Shown here: positions 1-8,237 of the stretch, one piece after another
How the letters are laid out: each line of letters opens with the position of its first letter
Position numbering within the stretch: the first letter of the stretch is position 1
Origin: Zeimonas sp050187175
Lineage (GTDB): Bacteria > Pseudomonadota > Gammaproteobacteria > Burkholderiales > Burkholderiaceae_E
Assembly: GCA_050187175.1 (NCBI GenBank)
Contig: JBFWXS010000015.1
Location: forward strand, 29,078 to 93,077
Reading direction: 5' to 3'
DNA: 64,000 nucleotides
Position numbers and translations under genes: made by a program
Notes under the pieces: model-generated
The model's database searches: none
What the model was told of the DNA's origin: nothing
Seen by the model: only the letters and a program-made list of their open reading frames with translations

Positions 1-194
1 TCGGCTATTCGGATGCGGTGGTCGATCACCTGGTCCGCCACATAGGCACGGATCGCATCCTGATGGGCAGCGACTACTGCTTCCCCATCGCCTGCGAACA
101 GCCGGTCGGCGATGTGGTGGGCAATCCGTTTCTCGGCGACGAGGACCGGCAGGCGATCCTGGAAGGCAACGCGCGGCGGCTGCTGCGCCTGTGA
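1..194 (+). CDS. Amidohydrolase (amidohydrolase_2 family), 3' end only
   Basis: The last 63 codons of a gene whose start lies outside the window; the reading frame begins at base 3 and ends with TGA at 192-194. The visible C-terminus contains RILMGSDYCFP, the strand-8 motif of amidohydrolase_2 (ACMSD-like) enzymes whose Asp binds or activates the metal-bound water. It ends with the usual helix GNARRLLRL. Family members are cytoplasmic metal-dependent hydrolases or decarboxylases acting on aromatic or lactone intermediates; the substrate cannot be told from this fragment. Unlike the second amidohydrolase in this window (45482-46351), this one keeps the Asp of the GSD motif. Confidence 0.8.
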   Translation, partial: GYSDAVVDHLVRHIGTDRILMGSDYCFPIACEQPVGDVVGNPFLGDEDRQAILEGNARRLLRL

Positions 195-225
195 GGCGCC
201 AAGGCAACGCGCCACTGCGGAAGCA

Positions 226-870
226 CTACCGGATACCGGCGGCCTCGCGCAGCGAATCGAGCGTCCAGCCGCGGCCGAGCAGCAGCATGCGCGTATTCAA
301 CTGATCGAATACCTGCGGCGCCACCTCGCGGCCCAGGTAGTGCGGCACCTTGTCCTCGAGCCGCAGATAGCCGTGCTCATGGCGCCTCGCCAGCGATCGC
401 CACAGCGCGTGCGCACCGGGCGACTGCCGCGCGCCGCTGAGCAGGCACAGGCCGGACTCGAGCATCCAGCCGTACACTGTCGAGGCCAGCCCGCGCCGCT
501 GATACGCATCGTCGAACTTCGCATGCGGCGAGCGCAGGCAGCGATCGGCGCGGCGGCCGACTTCCACGAGCCGGTTGAAGACGACGTAGCCGGCCAGCCG
601 CCGCTGCACCGCGTCCTCGACGTAGAAGAAGAACTCGCCGTCGGCTTCGCGATAGTGGACGACGAACGGCGAGCCGTCGATGCGCCGCCAGGCCAGCCCG
701 TGCAGACGGTCGCCGCGCGTGCGCAAGCGCCGGTACAGGCCGTCCAGTTCGTCGGACAGCCGTTCGCTCGGCGGCTCGCCGACGTCGATCCGCAGTTCCA
801 GATTCAGTTCGCGGGCACGGCGCCAGCGGCCGGCAGCCGCCGGCCATGCGCCATGGATTGCTGCGTGCAT
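226..870 (-). CDS. GNAT-like hypothetical protein
   Basis: A 214-residue soluble protein. The central part (AYQRRGLASTVYGWMLESG, about residues 120-140) resembles the acetyl-CoA loop and helix of GNAT N-acetyltransferases: a Q/RxxGL segment followed by a helix. The following segment, SPGAHALWRSLARRH, resembles the C-terminal helix of the same fold. No substrate can be proposed. The ATG at 870 is preferred because GGAG lies 6 bases upstream; a GTG one codon earlier is also possible. It converges on the amidohydrolase fragment and has no evident operon partner. It could instead be a conserved protein of unknown function with only structural similarity to GNAT. Confidence 0.6.
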   Translation of the reverse strand: MHAAIHGAWPAAAGRWRRARELNLELRIDVGEPPSERLSDELDGLYRRLRTRGDRLHGLAWRRIDGSPFVVHYREADGEFFFYVEDAVQRRLAGYVVFNRLVEVGRRADRCLRSPHAKFDDAYQRRGLASTVYGWMLESGLCLLSGARQSPGAHALWRSLARRHEHGYLRLEDKVPHYLGREVAPQVFDQLNTRMLLLGRGWTLDSLREAAGIR

Positions 871-873
871 CAC

Positions 874-1186
874 GCACTCCAGTCGATCGTGGCCGCCGCC
901 GTCGGCGCGGCCGCTACTGCGCTGGGCGGGTGCCCGGCGATCGATGGTTTGCGCTGATGTGGGAGAAGAGGGAGATCGCCGGGCTCAGGAATCTGCGGCC
1001 GGCGGGCGCGGCGCGCGCGGCGCCGGCGCGATACCGATCGGCGCGACGGCGCGCATGCCGGCCGAAGCGGCAGCGTGCGGGTCCTGCGAGCGGTACGAAG
1101 AGACGAGGGTCGACATGGCCCGAGTATAGCCGGTACCGCGGCAATACCGGCTTCAGCGCAATATCGCCTTCAGCGCAATATCGGCT
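874..1186. other. Intergenic region without a convincing gene
   Basis: About 310 bases between two minus-strand genes. Small open frames exist on both strands, but they are rich in Arg and Ala, have no ribosome binding site and match no family I recognise. The right end holds a 17-bp tandem array (1141-1191). No promoter can be named with confidence. Confidence 0.5.
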
Positions 1187-1191
1187 TCAGC
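1141..1191. repeat. 17-bp tandem repeat, three copies
   Basis: Three consecutive 17-base units with the core gcaatatcggcttcagc (1141-1157, 1158-1174, 1175-1191), differing at one to three positions. The array covers the stop codon of the TRIC-like gene (1187-1189), so the last unit is partly coding. Confidence 0.9.
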
Positions 1192-1840
1192 GCTCGCGAT
1201 CGGCGCTTCGATCGGCGCGCTGCCAGCGCCGATCGAAGCGCGGCAGATGCCAGTGATAGCGCAGGGCCAGATAGCGCAATGCGAAGCAGGCGAGCACGGC
1301 AAACCAGCTGCGCCAGCCTTCGGCCCACTGCAGGCGCGCGCCGACCGTCTCGATGACGGCAGCCAGCAGCGCGGCCGATGCGTAGATCTCGCGCCGCAGG
1401 ATCACCGGCACCCGATTGAGCAGCACGTCGCGCAGCACGCCGCCGCCTATGGCCGTCATCGTACCCAGCAGGATCGCCACCTCGGCGTTCTGGCCGTAGA
1501 TCATTGCTTTCTGCGCGCCCGCGACAGCGAACAGGCCGATGCCAATGGAGTCGAACAGCAGCACCGGCTGCGCCATGCGCTCGACCAGCCTGTGCGCGCT
1601 CATCGTGATCAGCGCAGCGAATACCGCCAGCGCCAGATAGCGCCAGTCCGACAGGCCCACCGGCGGCACGGCGCCGAGGCACAGATCGCGCAGTACGCCG
1701 CCGCCGCAGGCTACCGTGAAGGCCAGGGCGACGATGCCGAATCCGTCGAGGCCGCGGTCGCGCGCAGCCACTGCTCCGCTGACGGCGAAGGCGAAGACCC
1801 CGGCGAGGTCGAGCAGCGTGAACAGGGCAGGAATCGGCAT
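1187..1840 (-). CDS. TRIC/YicG-type (UPF0126) membrane protein
   Basis: A 217-residue integral membrane protein with two tandem UPF0126 repeats. The first repeat carries GVFAFAVSGAVAARD and GGGVLRDLCLG; the second carries GIGLFAVAGAQKAM and GGGVLRDVLLN. About seven hydrophobic helices are visible. The glycine-rich GGGxxRD motif in each half is the family signature. Bacterial relatives form homotrimeric cation channels like the TRIC channels, and YicG-type members have been linked to glycine uptake; which applies here is unknown. The start at 1840 (MPIPALFTLLDL) puts the first helix directly at the N-terminus; a frame-open ATG 27 bases upstream would add a polar tail. The stop codon lies inside a 17-bp tandem array. 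Confidence 0.85.
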   Translation of the reverse strand: MPIPALFTLLDLAGVFAFAVSGAVAARDRGLDGFGIVALAFTVACGGGVLRDLCLGAVPPVGLSDWRYLALAVFAALITMSAHRLVERMAQPVLLFDSIGIGLFAVAGAQKAMIYGQNAEVAILLGTMTAIGGGVLRDVLLNRVPVILRREIYASAALLAAVIETVGARLQWAEGWRSWFAVLACFALRYLALRYHWHLPRFDRRWQRADRSADRER

Positions 1841-1904
1841 GGATCGCTCGTGCGGCGTGGACCGCACGCATTATCCGCGACTGGATGGCGGGCCGGCCCG
1901 CTGC

Positions 1905-2954
1905 TCAGACCCTCCGCGCGAACTCGGCCAGGCCGGCATCCTGCGCAAGAAACGCCTCGCCTACGACGCGATGCCAGTACTGCTCCGAGCCGTGAACGAT
2001 CCGCCATTCATGCAGGCGCCGGGTGAACAGCTGCAGATCGTATTCCTCGGTCACTCCGATCGCCCCGTGCACCGCGTGCGCGATCGCCGCTACTTGCGGG
2101 GCGGCTTCGCTGGCACGCGCCTTGGCCACCGCCGCCGCCAGCAGCGCGGGCGCGGGCTTGGCCCCTGGCGCCACGCCCGGCGCGGCCTCGTCGCCGAATG
2201 CGGCTTCGGCCGCCACATTCGCCGCGACCACCAGCTCGGCCATCACCGCCAGCTGATGCTGGACGGCCTGGAACTTGCCGATCGGCCGGCCGAACTGCTC
2301 GCGGTCATTGCAATAGTCCAGGCTCATCTGCAGCACACGCGACATCGCACCCGCGATCAGCGCCGCATGCAGCGCCGCGCCGAGCGGCGCCAGGACCGCG
2401 CCGTCGCCCGGCGCCATGGATCCGGCCGCAGCCGCAGCCGCAGCCGCAGCCGCAGCACCAGCACCGGCCCCGCCCCCGATCCGGTCGGCCGGCCAGACGA
2501 AGCTCGCGGCCAGCGAACCGTGGACACCGCTCGGCTCGACCCGCGCCCCGTCGACGGGCAGCAGCCGCAGCCCCGCTCCGTCCGCGGCAAGCACCTGGTC
2601 GGCGACGCGGCCGAGCGGCACCTGCGGGCAGCGCAGGCCGCCGTCCGGCTCGCGCAGCAGCAGCGGCGCGAGCGTCACGCGGCCGCTCGCCGCGCGTCCC
2701 ACCAGCGCGCGAGCGACGATGGTCTGCGCCGCCGGCAAGGGCAGCGCGTGCCGGCCGAACTCGCAGACGATTGGAAACAGCTCGGACAACGGCAGGCCGG
2801 CTCCGCCCGACGCCTCGTCGAGCAGCAGATCGAGAAAGCCCGATGCTTCGAGTTCCGCCCACAGCGGCGCCGGATCGGCGCCCTGTTCGATGGCCCGCAC
2901 CAATGCCGGTGTGCAGCGCTCCTGCAACAGCTTGGCGATCGCCTGTTCTATCAT
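1905..2954 (-). CDS. Acyl-CoA dehydrogenase, non-catalytic-type subunit
   Basis: A 349-residue protein of the acyl-CoA dehydrogenase superfamily. The C-terminal half holds the helical-bundle motifs NDREQFGRPIGKFQAVQH (FAD/CoA contacts) and AVHGAIGVTEEYDLQLFTRR. The Glu of the C-terminal GGTxEIxR motif found in the neighbouring dehydrogenase is absent, which fits the beta subunit of an alpha2beta2 enzyme such as the FadE28-FadE29 type. The N-terminal and middle domains are degenerate. An Ala/Gly run around residues 163-180 is encoded by a GCCGCA hexamer array. It lies 11 bases downstream of the catalytic-type dehydrogenase gene and is presumably co-transcribed and co-assembled with it. The enzyme would oxidise an acyl-CoA to an enoyl-CoA; the substrate is unknown, possibly bulky or branched. 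Confidence 0.85.
   Translation of the reverse strand: MIEQAIAKLLQERCTPALVRAIEQGADPAPLWAELEASGFLDLLLDEASGGAGLPLSELFPIVCEFGRHALPLPAAQTIVARALVGRAASGRVTLAPLLLREPDGGLRCPQVPLGRVADQVLAADGAGLRLLPVDGARVEPSGVHGSLAASFVWPADRIGGGAGAGAAAAAAAAAAAGSMAPGDGAVLAPLGAALHAALIAGAMSRVLQMSLDYCNDREQFGRPIGKFQAVQHQLAVMAELVVAANVAAEAAFGDEAAPGVAPGAKPAPALLAAAVAKARASEAAPQVAAIAHAVHGAIGVTEEYDLQLFTRRLHEWRIVHGSEQYWHRVVGEAFLAQDAGLAEFARRV
2425..2454. repeat. GCCGCA hexamer tandem repeat (polyalanine)
   Basis: Five perfect gccgca units, followed by degenerate copies. On the minus strand they encode an Ala run inside the acyl-CoA dehydrogenase subunit. Unit-number changes would alter only linker length, because each unit is two codons. 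Confidence 0.9.
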
Positions 2955-2965
2955 CGTTTCGCTCC

Positions 2966-4129
2966 TCAGCGCAGGCCCAGGCCGCGCGCGATCATGCCGC
3001 GCAGAATCTCGCGCGTGCCGCCGCGCAGCGAGAACGTCGGCGCGATGTGCGCAACGTAGCTCGCAGTTCGCAGCAGCGTCTCATCGGACAGCATGGCCAG
3101 CGGCTCGCGCCCCAGCTCGCCTTCGACCAGCGTGGCGATGCCCTGCTCGAAGCCGGTGCCCAGGTCCTTCACCAGCGCCGCTTCGACCAGCGGGCTCTCG
3201 CCGGCGGCCAGGCGCGCCGTCACCGCGATCGACATGCGCCGCAGCGTGGCCAGATGCGCGGCCAGCCGGCCTATCGTCGCCGCGTACCGCGCTGCATCGC
3301 CGTCGCGCCGCAGCGAATCGATCCAGTGATCGAGCAGCACGATGCTCGAATAGATGCGCTCGGGGCCGCTGCGCTCGAACGCGAGCTCGGCATTGACCTG
3401 CAGCCAGCCGTCGCCCTCGCGCCCGATCAGCGCATCGTCAGCCAGCAATACGTCGTCGAAGCTGACCTCGTTGAAATGCGTCTCGCCGTTCAGATCGCGG
3501 ATCGGGCGCACGGTCACGCCGGGCAGCGACAGATCGACGATGAACTGCGACAGGCCGCGCTGCCGGTCCTCGGGCGTCCCCGAGCTGCGCGCCAGCGCGA
3601 TCATGTAGTGGCAGTGATGCGCATGCGTGGTCCAGACCTTGCGTCCGTTCAGGCGCCAGCCGTCCTCGCAGCGCGTGGCGCGCGTGCGCACGCTGGCCAG
3701 ATCGGAGCCGGCGTTCGGCTCGCTCATGCCGATGCAGAAGAAGGCCTCGCCGGCGCAGATGCGCGGCAGGTAGCGCGCGCGCTGCGCCTCGCTGCCGAAC
3801 TTCAGGATCAGCGGACCGCTCTGCCGGTCGGCGATCCAGTGCGCCGCCACCGGGGCGCCGCGCGTCAGCAGTTCTTCGACCAGCACGAAGCGGCTGAAGG
3901 CATCGAGCCGCGCACCGCCATACTCAGCCGGCAAGGTGACGCCGACCCAGCCGCGGCGCGCCAGCGCGCGGCTGAACGCTTCATCGCAGCCCATCCACGA
4001 ACTGGCGCGAACGTATGGCGGCGCGGCCGGCTGATGCTCGTCGAGAAACGCGCGCACCGCCGAGCGGAACGACTCGGCGTGCTCGGGCAGCCGCGCATTG
4101 CGGAAGCGTGACGGGAGGTCGCTGCTCAT
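2966..4129 (-). CDS. Acyl-CoA dehydrogenase, catalytic-type subunit
   Basis: A 387-residue FAD-dependent acyl-CoA dehydrogenase catalysing alpha,beta-oxidation of an acyl-CoA. Visible landmarks are FFCIGMSEPNAGSDLASV (the FAD/substrate loop, SEPxAGSD), GRKVWTTHAHHCHYMIALAR (middle beta domain), and the C-terminal GGTREILRGMIARGLG, whose Glu is the likely catalytic base in FadE-type enzymes. The start at 4129 (MSSDLPSRF) was chosen because the upstream extension contains no homologous sequence and runs into the regulatory region. It is the first gene of a two-gene operon with the 349-residue partner, 11 bases apart, and divergent from a LysR regulator with an ATAC-N7-GTAT operator between them. 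Regulation by that LysR protein is therefore likely. Confidence 0.9.
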   Translation of the reverse strand: MSSDLPSRFRNARLPEHAESFRSAVRAFLDEHQPAAPPYVRASSWMGCDEAFSRALARRGWVGVTLPAEYGGARLDAFSRFVLVEELLTRGAPVAAHWIADRQSGPLILKFGSEAQRARYLPRICAGEAFFCIGMSEPNAGSDLASVRTRATRCEDGWRLNGRKVWTTHAHHCHYMIALARSSGTPEDRQRGLSQFIVDLSLPGVTVRPIRDLNGETHFNEVSFDDVLLADDALIGREGDGWLQVNAELAFERSGPERIYSSIVLLDHWIDSLRRDGDAARYAATIGRLAAHLATLRRMSIAVTARLAAGESPLVEAALVKDLGTGFEQGIATLVEGELGREPLAMLSDETLLRTASYVAHIAPTFSLRGGTREILRGMIARGLGLR

Positions 4130-4250
4130 CGTGGGGAGGTCTCCGGCGGCGCCATGGCGCCTTGATCGCTTGACGCCGAGTGGCGCCGCACGCGAAACGC
4201 TCAGCATAAAACCTGGCAGCCGCTCAGTCCAATATCGAAAATCCCCTTCC

Positions 4251-4269
4251 CGATACAATCCGTGTATCG
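4251..4269. promoter_or_regulatory. LysR-type operator (ATAC-N7-GTAT)
   Basis: A perfect inverted repeat, CGATACA-atccg-TGTATCG, lies between the divergent dehydrogenase operon (start 4129) and the lysR gene (start 4388). Its core, ATAC-N7-GTAT, is the classical LysR-type recognition motif known from BenM/CbbR-like sites. Position and symmetry make it the likely operator for the adjacent regulator. Confidence 0.8.
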
Positions 4270-4307
4270 CGGCGCGCGGCGCCGTTCATCACCGGTACTT
4301 CGTTTAC

Positions 4308-4364
4308 GGGCCTCCGTTCTTCGGACCTCCGTTCCTGGGCCTCCGTTCCTGGGCCTCCGTTTCA
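4308..4364. repeat. 14-15 bp tandem repeat, four copies
   Basis: Four consecutive copies built on gggcctccgttcct, with lengths 14, 15, 14 and 14. They lie between the LysR operator and the lysR start codon, in the untranslated leader of lysR, where copy-number change could affect expression. Confidence 0.85.
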
Positions 4365-4387
4365 CGCCCTCGTTCCCTTGCGACCGC

Positions 4388-5431
4388 ATGGACCTCAAAC
4401 GCATCCGCCATTTCGTGACACTGGCCGAAACGCTGAACTTCCGCCGCGCCGCCGACCAGCTGCACATGACACAGCCGCCGCTGTCGGTATCGATCCGCAA
4501 GCTCGAGCAGCAGCTCGACGTCCAGCTGTTCGACCGCGACGCCAGCGGCGTGTCGCTGACGCCCAGCGGCGAGGCCGCGCTGGTCGAAGCGCGGCGGCTG
4601 CTGTTCCACGGCCGCCAGCTCGAGCAGGCGGCTCGGCGCGCGCATGACGGCAGCGGCGGCATGCTGCAGATCGGCTTCGTCGGCTCGACGATCCACGGCC
4701 TGCTGCAGCGGCTGATCACGCGCTACCGCAGCGAACAGCCCGGCGTGGAACTGGTGCTGCGCGAAGGCATCTCGGCGCGCATCGTCGAACAGATCGAAGG
4801 CGAGGCGCTCGACATCGGGCTGCTGCGCACGCCGCTGCTGCGCGGCACGCGGCTGGCGCTGATGCCGCTGGAGCACGACGAGTTCGTCGTCGCGCTGCCG
4901 CGCCGCCATCCGCTGGCGGCGCGCCGCGAGCTGGTGCTGGCCGAACTGGCCGACGAGTCGTTCGTCATGTACTCGCCGGCCGATGCCGCCGGGCTGCACA
5001 GCGCCGCCATGCTGGCTTGCCAGCAATGCGGCTTCGTGCCGCGTACGACGCAGCAGGCCACGCAGATCCAGACCGTACTGGCGCTGGTCGAAAGCGGACT
5101 TGGCGTCGCGCTGGTGCCGTCGGTCATGCGGCGCTTCGTGCGGCCCGGCTTCGTCTATCGCCCGCTGACCGACCTGCCGCCGTCGGCGGCGCTGGGACTC
5201 GCGCTGGCCTGGCGGCCGGACACCGAAAGCGCCGCGGCCGCGCGCTTTCGCGCCATGGCGCAGCAGGAGTTCGCCGCGGCGGAGACGCCGTCGCCGCAGT
5301 CCGCGCACAACGCGGTGCAGCAGCCCCGCGCAGTGCAGCAGACCGAGGCGGCGCCGCAGATGGGGGCAGCGCAGCGAACCAGGCGCGGCAGCGCTGCCTC
5401 CACCCGATCGCGCGGACGCGGAAAGCGCTGA
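4388..5431 (+). CDS. LysR-family transcriptional regulator
   Basis: A 347-residue LysR regulator. The N-terminal winged helix-turn-helix spans about residues 3-62 (HFVTLAETLNFRRAADQLHMTQPPLS, then KLEQQLDVQLFDRD). The effector-binding periplasmic-protein-like domain follows, with LQIGFVGSTIHGLL at about residue 90. The C-terminal 50 residues are a low-complexity Gln/Ala/Arg/Ser tail not found in ordinary LysR proteins (usually about 300 residues). The ATG at 4388 starts exactly at the conserved MDLKRIRHF. The gene is divergent from the acyl-CoA dehydrogenase pair, with a perfect ATAC-N7-GTAT operator between, so it probably activates that operon in response to a pathway intermediate. Confidence 0.92.
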   Translation: MDLKRIRHFVTLAETLNFRRAADQLHMTQPPLSVSIRKLEQQLDVQLFDRDASGVSLTPSGEAALVEARRLLFHGRQLEQAARRAHDGSGGMLQIGFVGSTIHGLLQRLITRYRSEQPGVELVLREGISARIVEQIEGEALDIGLLRTPLLRGTRLALMPLEHDEFVVALPRRHPLAARRELVLAELADESFVMYSPADAAGLHSAAMLACQQCGFVPRTTQQATQIQTVLALVESGLGVALVPSVMRRFVRPGFVYRPLTDLPPSAALGLALAWRPDTESAAAARFRAMAQQEFAAAETPSPQSAHNAVQQPRAVQQTEAAPQMGAAQRTRRGSAASTRSRGRGKR

Positions 5432-5440
5432 CGCGGAACG

Positions 5441-5485
5441 CGCAGAACACGCAGAACACGCAGAACACGCAGAACACGCAGGATG
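5441..5485. repeat. 9-bp tandem repeat (cgcagaaca)
   Basis: Four perfect cgcagaaca units (5441-5476) plus a degenerate fifth, starting ten bases after the lysR stop codon and reaching toward the convergent Bug gene. The flanks (5432-5440 and 5486-5493) look like decayed units. Confidence 0.92.
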
Positions 5486-5552
5486 CGCAGGGCGCCCAGG
5501 CAACGCGCGAGCGCTTGCTCGTCGGTCCCCAGCTCCGCCAATCCGCTCCGCG

Positions 5553-6533
5553 TCAGTTCGGCTTCAGATCGATTTCCTGCGCGACCGCGCCGAACCGGAC
5601 CAGATCGGCGCGCGCCCTGGCGGCGGAATCGGCCGGGCCGCTCGCCACCGGCATCCATCCCGCATCGAGCAGCTTCCTGCGGAATTCGGGCTCGGCGAAG
5701 GCCTTCGCGACCACGCCCTGCAGCCTGTCGATGATCGCTTGCGGCGTGCCCTTCGGCGCCGCCAGGCCGAACCAGCCCGACGTGACGAAGCCGGGCAGTC
5801 CCGCCTCGTCCGCGGTCGGGACGGAGGGCAAAGTGGCGCTGCGGGCCTGCGTGGTGACGAACAGCGCCCTGACCTTGTTCGCCTGGACATTCGGCACCTG
5901 CGCAGCCGCGTTGTCTATCATCGCGTCCACGTGGCCGCCGAGCAGATCGGCCGTCGCCGGCGCACCGCCCTTGTACGAGATGACGTTCGCCTCGATGCCG
6001 GCGGCCTTCAGGAACATCATCTGCGTGAGATGAGCCTGCGTGCCCATGCCGGCGTTCGCGAAGGCGACCTTGCCGGGATTGGCCTTCGCGTACGCGATGA
6101 ACTCCCTCAGGTTCGTGGCAGGGAACGAATTTCTCGTGACGACGATGAACGGAATGTCGACCAGCGTCGTGATCGATGCGAGGTCGTCCACGGGCTTGTA
6201 CTTCAGACGGTAGATGTGCGGATTCACCGCCATCGTGCCACTGGCCGAGAGCACCAGCGTATAGCCGTCGGCAGCGGCCCGGGTCACCTGCTCGAGCGCG
6301 ATGGAGCCGCCCGCGCCGGGCCGCGACTCGACCACGACCGGCTGTCCCAGCGCCTTCGCCATGGCCTCGCCGACCTGCCGCGTCAGGATGTCGGAAGCGC
6401 TGCCGCCCGCATACGGATAAACGATGACGATCGGCCTGCTCGGGTAGGCGCTCTCCGCCGCGCGAGCCGCGACCGTGACTCCGGAAGCGGCTGCGGCCAG
6501 CGTTGCAAGAAGAGCTCGTCGGGTAGGGTTCAT
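5553..6533 (-). CDS. Bug/TctC-type periplasmic solute receptor
   Basis: A 326-residue extracytoplasmic receptor of the tripartite tricarboxylate transporter family. A signal peptide with an Arg-rich start (MNPTRRALLATLAAAASGVTVAARA) precedes the mature YPSRPIVIVYPYAGGSASD, the Bug signature P-x-(K/R)PIxxxVPxxxGGxxD. Further family segments are VVVESRPGAGGSIALEQV, FANAGMGTQAHLTQMM and VISYKGGAPATADLLGG. Such proteins bind small organic acids, amides or amino acids; the ligand here is unknown. The ATG at 6533 has GGAAA seven bases upstream. It follows the GAF gene by 11 bases, giving a GAF-bug pair downstream of a LysR gene on the same strand. No TctA or TctB membrane subunit is encoded nearby. 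Confidence 0.9.
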   Translation of the reverse strand: MNPTRRALLATLAAAASGVTVAARAAESAYPSRPIVIVYPYAGGSASDILTRQVGEAMAKALGQPVVVESRPGAGGSIALEQVTRAAADGYTLVLSASGTMAVNPHIYRLKYKPVDDLASITTLVDIPFIVVTRNSFPATNLREFIAYAKANPGKVAFANAGMGTQAHLTQMMFLKAAGIEANVISYKGGAPATADLLGGHVDAMIDNAAAQVPNVQANKVRALFVTTQARSATLPSVPTADEAGLPGFVTSGWFGLAAPKGTPQAIIDRLQGVVAKAFAEPEFRRKLLDAGWMPVASGPADSAARARADLVRFGAVAQEIDLKPN

Positions 6534-6544
6534 GGCGGTTTCCA

Positions 6545-7048
6545 TCATGAGGGTTCGATCGGCGCGTTCGGACGAAGCAGGCTCACTGTCAGCGACGCAA
6601 ACCGGGTGAGCACAGGGATCATGTCGGGGGTGTACCACCCCGCCTCGTGCAGAAGATTCAGCGATCCGAGCGTCACGGAGCCGCTTCGAATCGGAACGTT
6701 GATGGCCGATTCGCAGCCCAGTCGCTCGATCAGCTCGTGATCGAAGAACGCGGCACGGCATTCGCTGCGATCGCGGCAGATCTGGCTGTGTCCGTCGGAC
6801 ACGACCTGCCGGAAGAAGGCGCTGTCGCGGCGCAGCGGTTTCATGCCACCGCAGGGATAGACGTCGGGAGCGCTGGTATAGATGCGCTGATTCTCTTCGC
6901 GCGCCCAGTCGATCACCAGGATGGTGAACAGCTTGTGTCCCGGATACCGGCGCAGCGCATGGTCGAGGGCCGCAAAGCCCCGCGCCGGTTGATCGTGGCC
7001 GGTCGCGGCATCCGCGACCGACTGAAGCAGCGTATCGGTATCGAACAT
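6545..7048 (-). CDS. GAF-domain protein
   Basis: A small soluble protein of 167 residues from the chosen start. It is almost entirely one GAF-like domain: the middle part (HKLFTILVIDWAREENQRIY) and the C-terminal half (INVPIRSGSVTLGSLNLLHE) match the strand-helix pattern of GAF sensor domains, including GSLNLL as the conserved last strand. No output domain is attached, so it may bind a small ligand or act as a stand-alone sensor or enzyme. The ATG at 7048 has GGAG ten bases upstream; ATG codons at 7057 and 7075 remain possible. It sits between a LysR gene and a Bug receptor gene on the same strand. GAF-Bug pairs suggest ligand-linked regulation or processing, which is inference only. Confidence 0.75.
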   Translation of the reverse strand: MFDTDTLLQSVADAATGHDQPARGFAALDHALRRYPGHKLFTILVIDWAREENQRIYTSAPDVYPCGGMKPLRRDSAFFRQVVSDGHSQICRDRSECRAAFFDHELIERLGCESAINVPIRSGSVTLGSLNLLHEAGWYTPDMIPVLTRFASLTVSLLRPNAPIEPS

Positions 7049-7147
7049 GCGCCGCATTCTCCGCACGGCATTCATGCGCGACAAATGAATTAAGCTGAAT
7101 GCTCCATAATCAAAAGCGCATGGCGCTCCAGCGCCGGCGCGGCGGGC

Positions 7148-8104
7148 TCAGCGATCGCTAGCCTCGGCCGATCGCAGGACTTCCGCTTCCTCGCGCAGCG
7201 TGGCGATCAGCTTGAGCAGCCGCGGTTCGAGGTCCTGCGGGTCCCACAGCATTCCGATGTCGCCGAACATCACCCTCGGCGTGAGCTTCACGATGTCCAT
7301 CAGCTTGAAGCCGGCATAGATCGGGGCGGCCGAACCGGCAAGCGCGCTGATGTATGCGCCGCGCCGCAACAGCATCTGCACCACGACGTGCGAGGCTGTC
7401 TCGATGCGGGCCGGCGGGGCGATCACGCCCGCCTGCAGGAAAGCCGCTTCCACCTGCTGGCGGATCAAGGTGCCCACCGGCGGCATGATCCACGGCAGCT
7501 CGGCGGCCTCGCGCCACGTCGGCCTGCGTTTGCGCGCGAACGGATGGCCGGGGCTGGTGACGATCGCCACGGTGTCCGCGATCAGCAGCTCGGACTGGAA
7601 GCCCGAGCGCTGCGCGCGCAGGTCGAGCGGACCGATGATCAGGTCCAGCTCCTTCTTGCGCAGGCGCTCGAGCAGCAGCTCGAACGTGGCCTCGACGACA
7701 TGGATGTGCAGGCTGGGGAACTCGTCCTGGAGCCGCCCGATGGCCATCGGCAGCAGCGCCGGAACCGCCGAGACGATCGAGCCGACGCGCAGCCGGCCCG
7801 CCAGGCCCTTGCCCACGGCGACCAGTTCCTCGCCGGTGCGATGGACGTCCCCCAGCATGCGCTCGGCATGGCGGCGCAGTACTTCGCCCGCAGGCGTGGC
7901 ACGCAGCTGCCGTCCGCGGACGAACAGCGGCATCCCCACCAGCTCCTCGATGTCGGCGAGCCAATGCGACACCGCCGGCTGCGTCATATGGAGCTCTTCG
8001 GCCGCGGCAGTGATGCTGCGCGCCTCGCACAGCACGAGCAGGATCTCCAAGTGCCGAAGCTTGAGGCGTCGAGCCCACGTGATGTCGTCGAGGCGGATCG
8101 GCAT
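7148..8104 (-). CDS. LysR-family transcriptional regulator
   Basis: A 318-residue LysR regulator. The N-terminal helix-turn-helix (HLEILLVLCEARSITAAAEE, then HMTQPAVSHWLADIEELVG) is followed by the ligand-binding core starting at about LRVGSIVSAVPALLP. Composition and length are typical of GbpR/CbbR-like LysR proteins. The start MPIRLDDITW at 8104 is preferred over one two codons upstream. It is divergent from the M24-family gene and lies upstream of the GAF-bug pair on its own strand, so it may regulate either or both. No ATAC-N7-GTAT palindrome as clear as that at 4251 is visible in the divergent gap. Confidence 0.9.
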   Translation of the reverse strand: MPIRLDDITWARRLKLRHLEILLVLCEARSITAAAEELHMTQPAVSHWLADIEELVGMPLFVRGRQLRATPAGEVLRRHAERMLGDVHRTGEELVAVGKGLAGRLRVGSIVSAVPALLPMAIGRLQDEFPSLHIHVVEATFELLLERLRKKELDLIIGPLDLRAQRSGFQSELLIADTVAIVTSPGHPFARKRRPTWREAAELPWIMPPVGTLIRQQVEAAFLQAGVIAPPARIETASHVVVQMLLRRGAYISALAGSAAPIYAGFKLMDIVKLTPRVMFGDIGMLWDPQDLEPRLLKLIATLREEAEVLRSAEASDR

Positions 8105-8237
8105 GAGCAAATACTAATGCATGCCTCGCGATAATTCATTGGCGGGACATGCCCGCGGCTCCGACAATCGCCGCCTGGACCGGCTCATCGAGGCCGCCCC
8201 GAGCAACCAGCAACGCCCCCGCGCGAGCACCCGCCAC

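Noticed and set aside
914..1144. A 76-codon minus-strand open frame between the GNAT-like and TRIC-like genes
   Set aside because: No ribosome binding site, Arg/Ala-rich composition and no similarity I recognise; it ends in the tandem array region.
5739..6740. A 333-codon plus-strand open frame
   Set aside because: Antisense shadow of the Bug and GAF genes in high-GC DNA.
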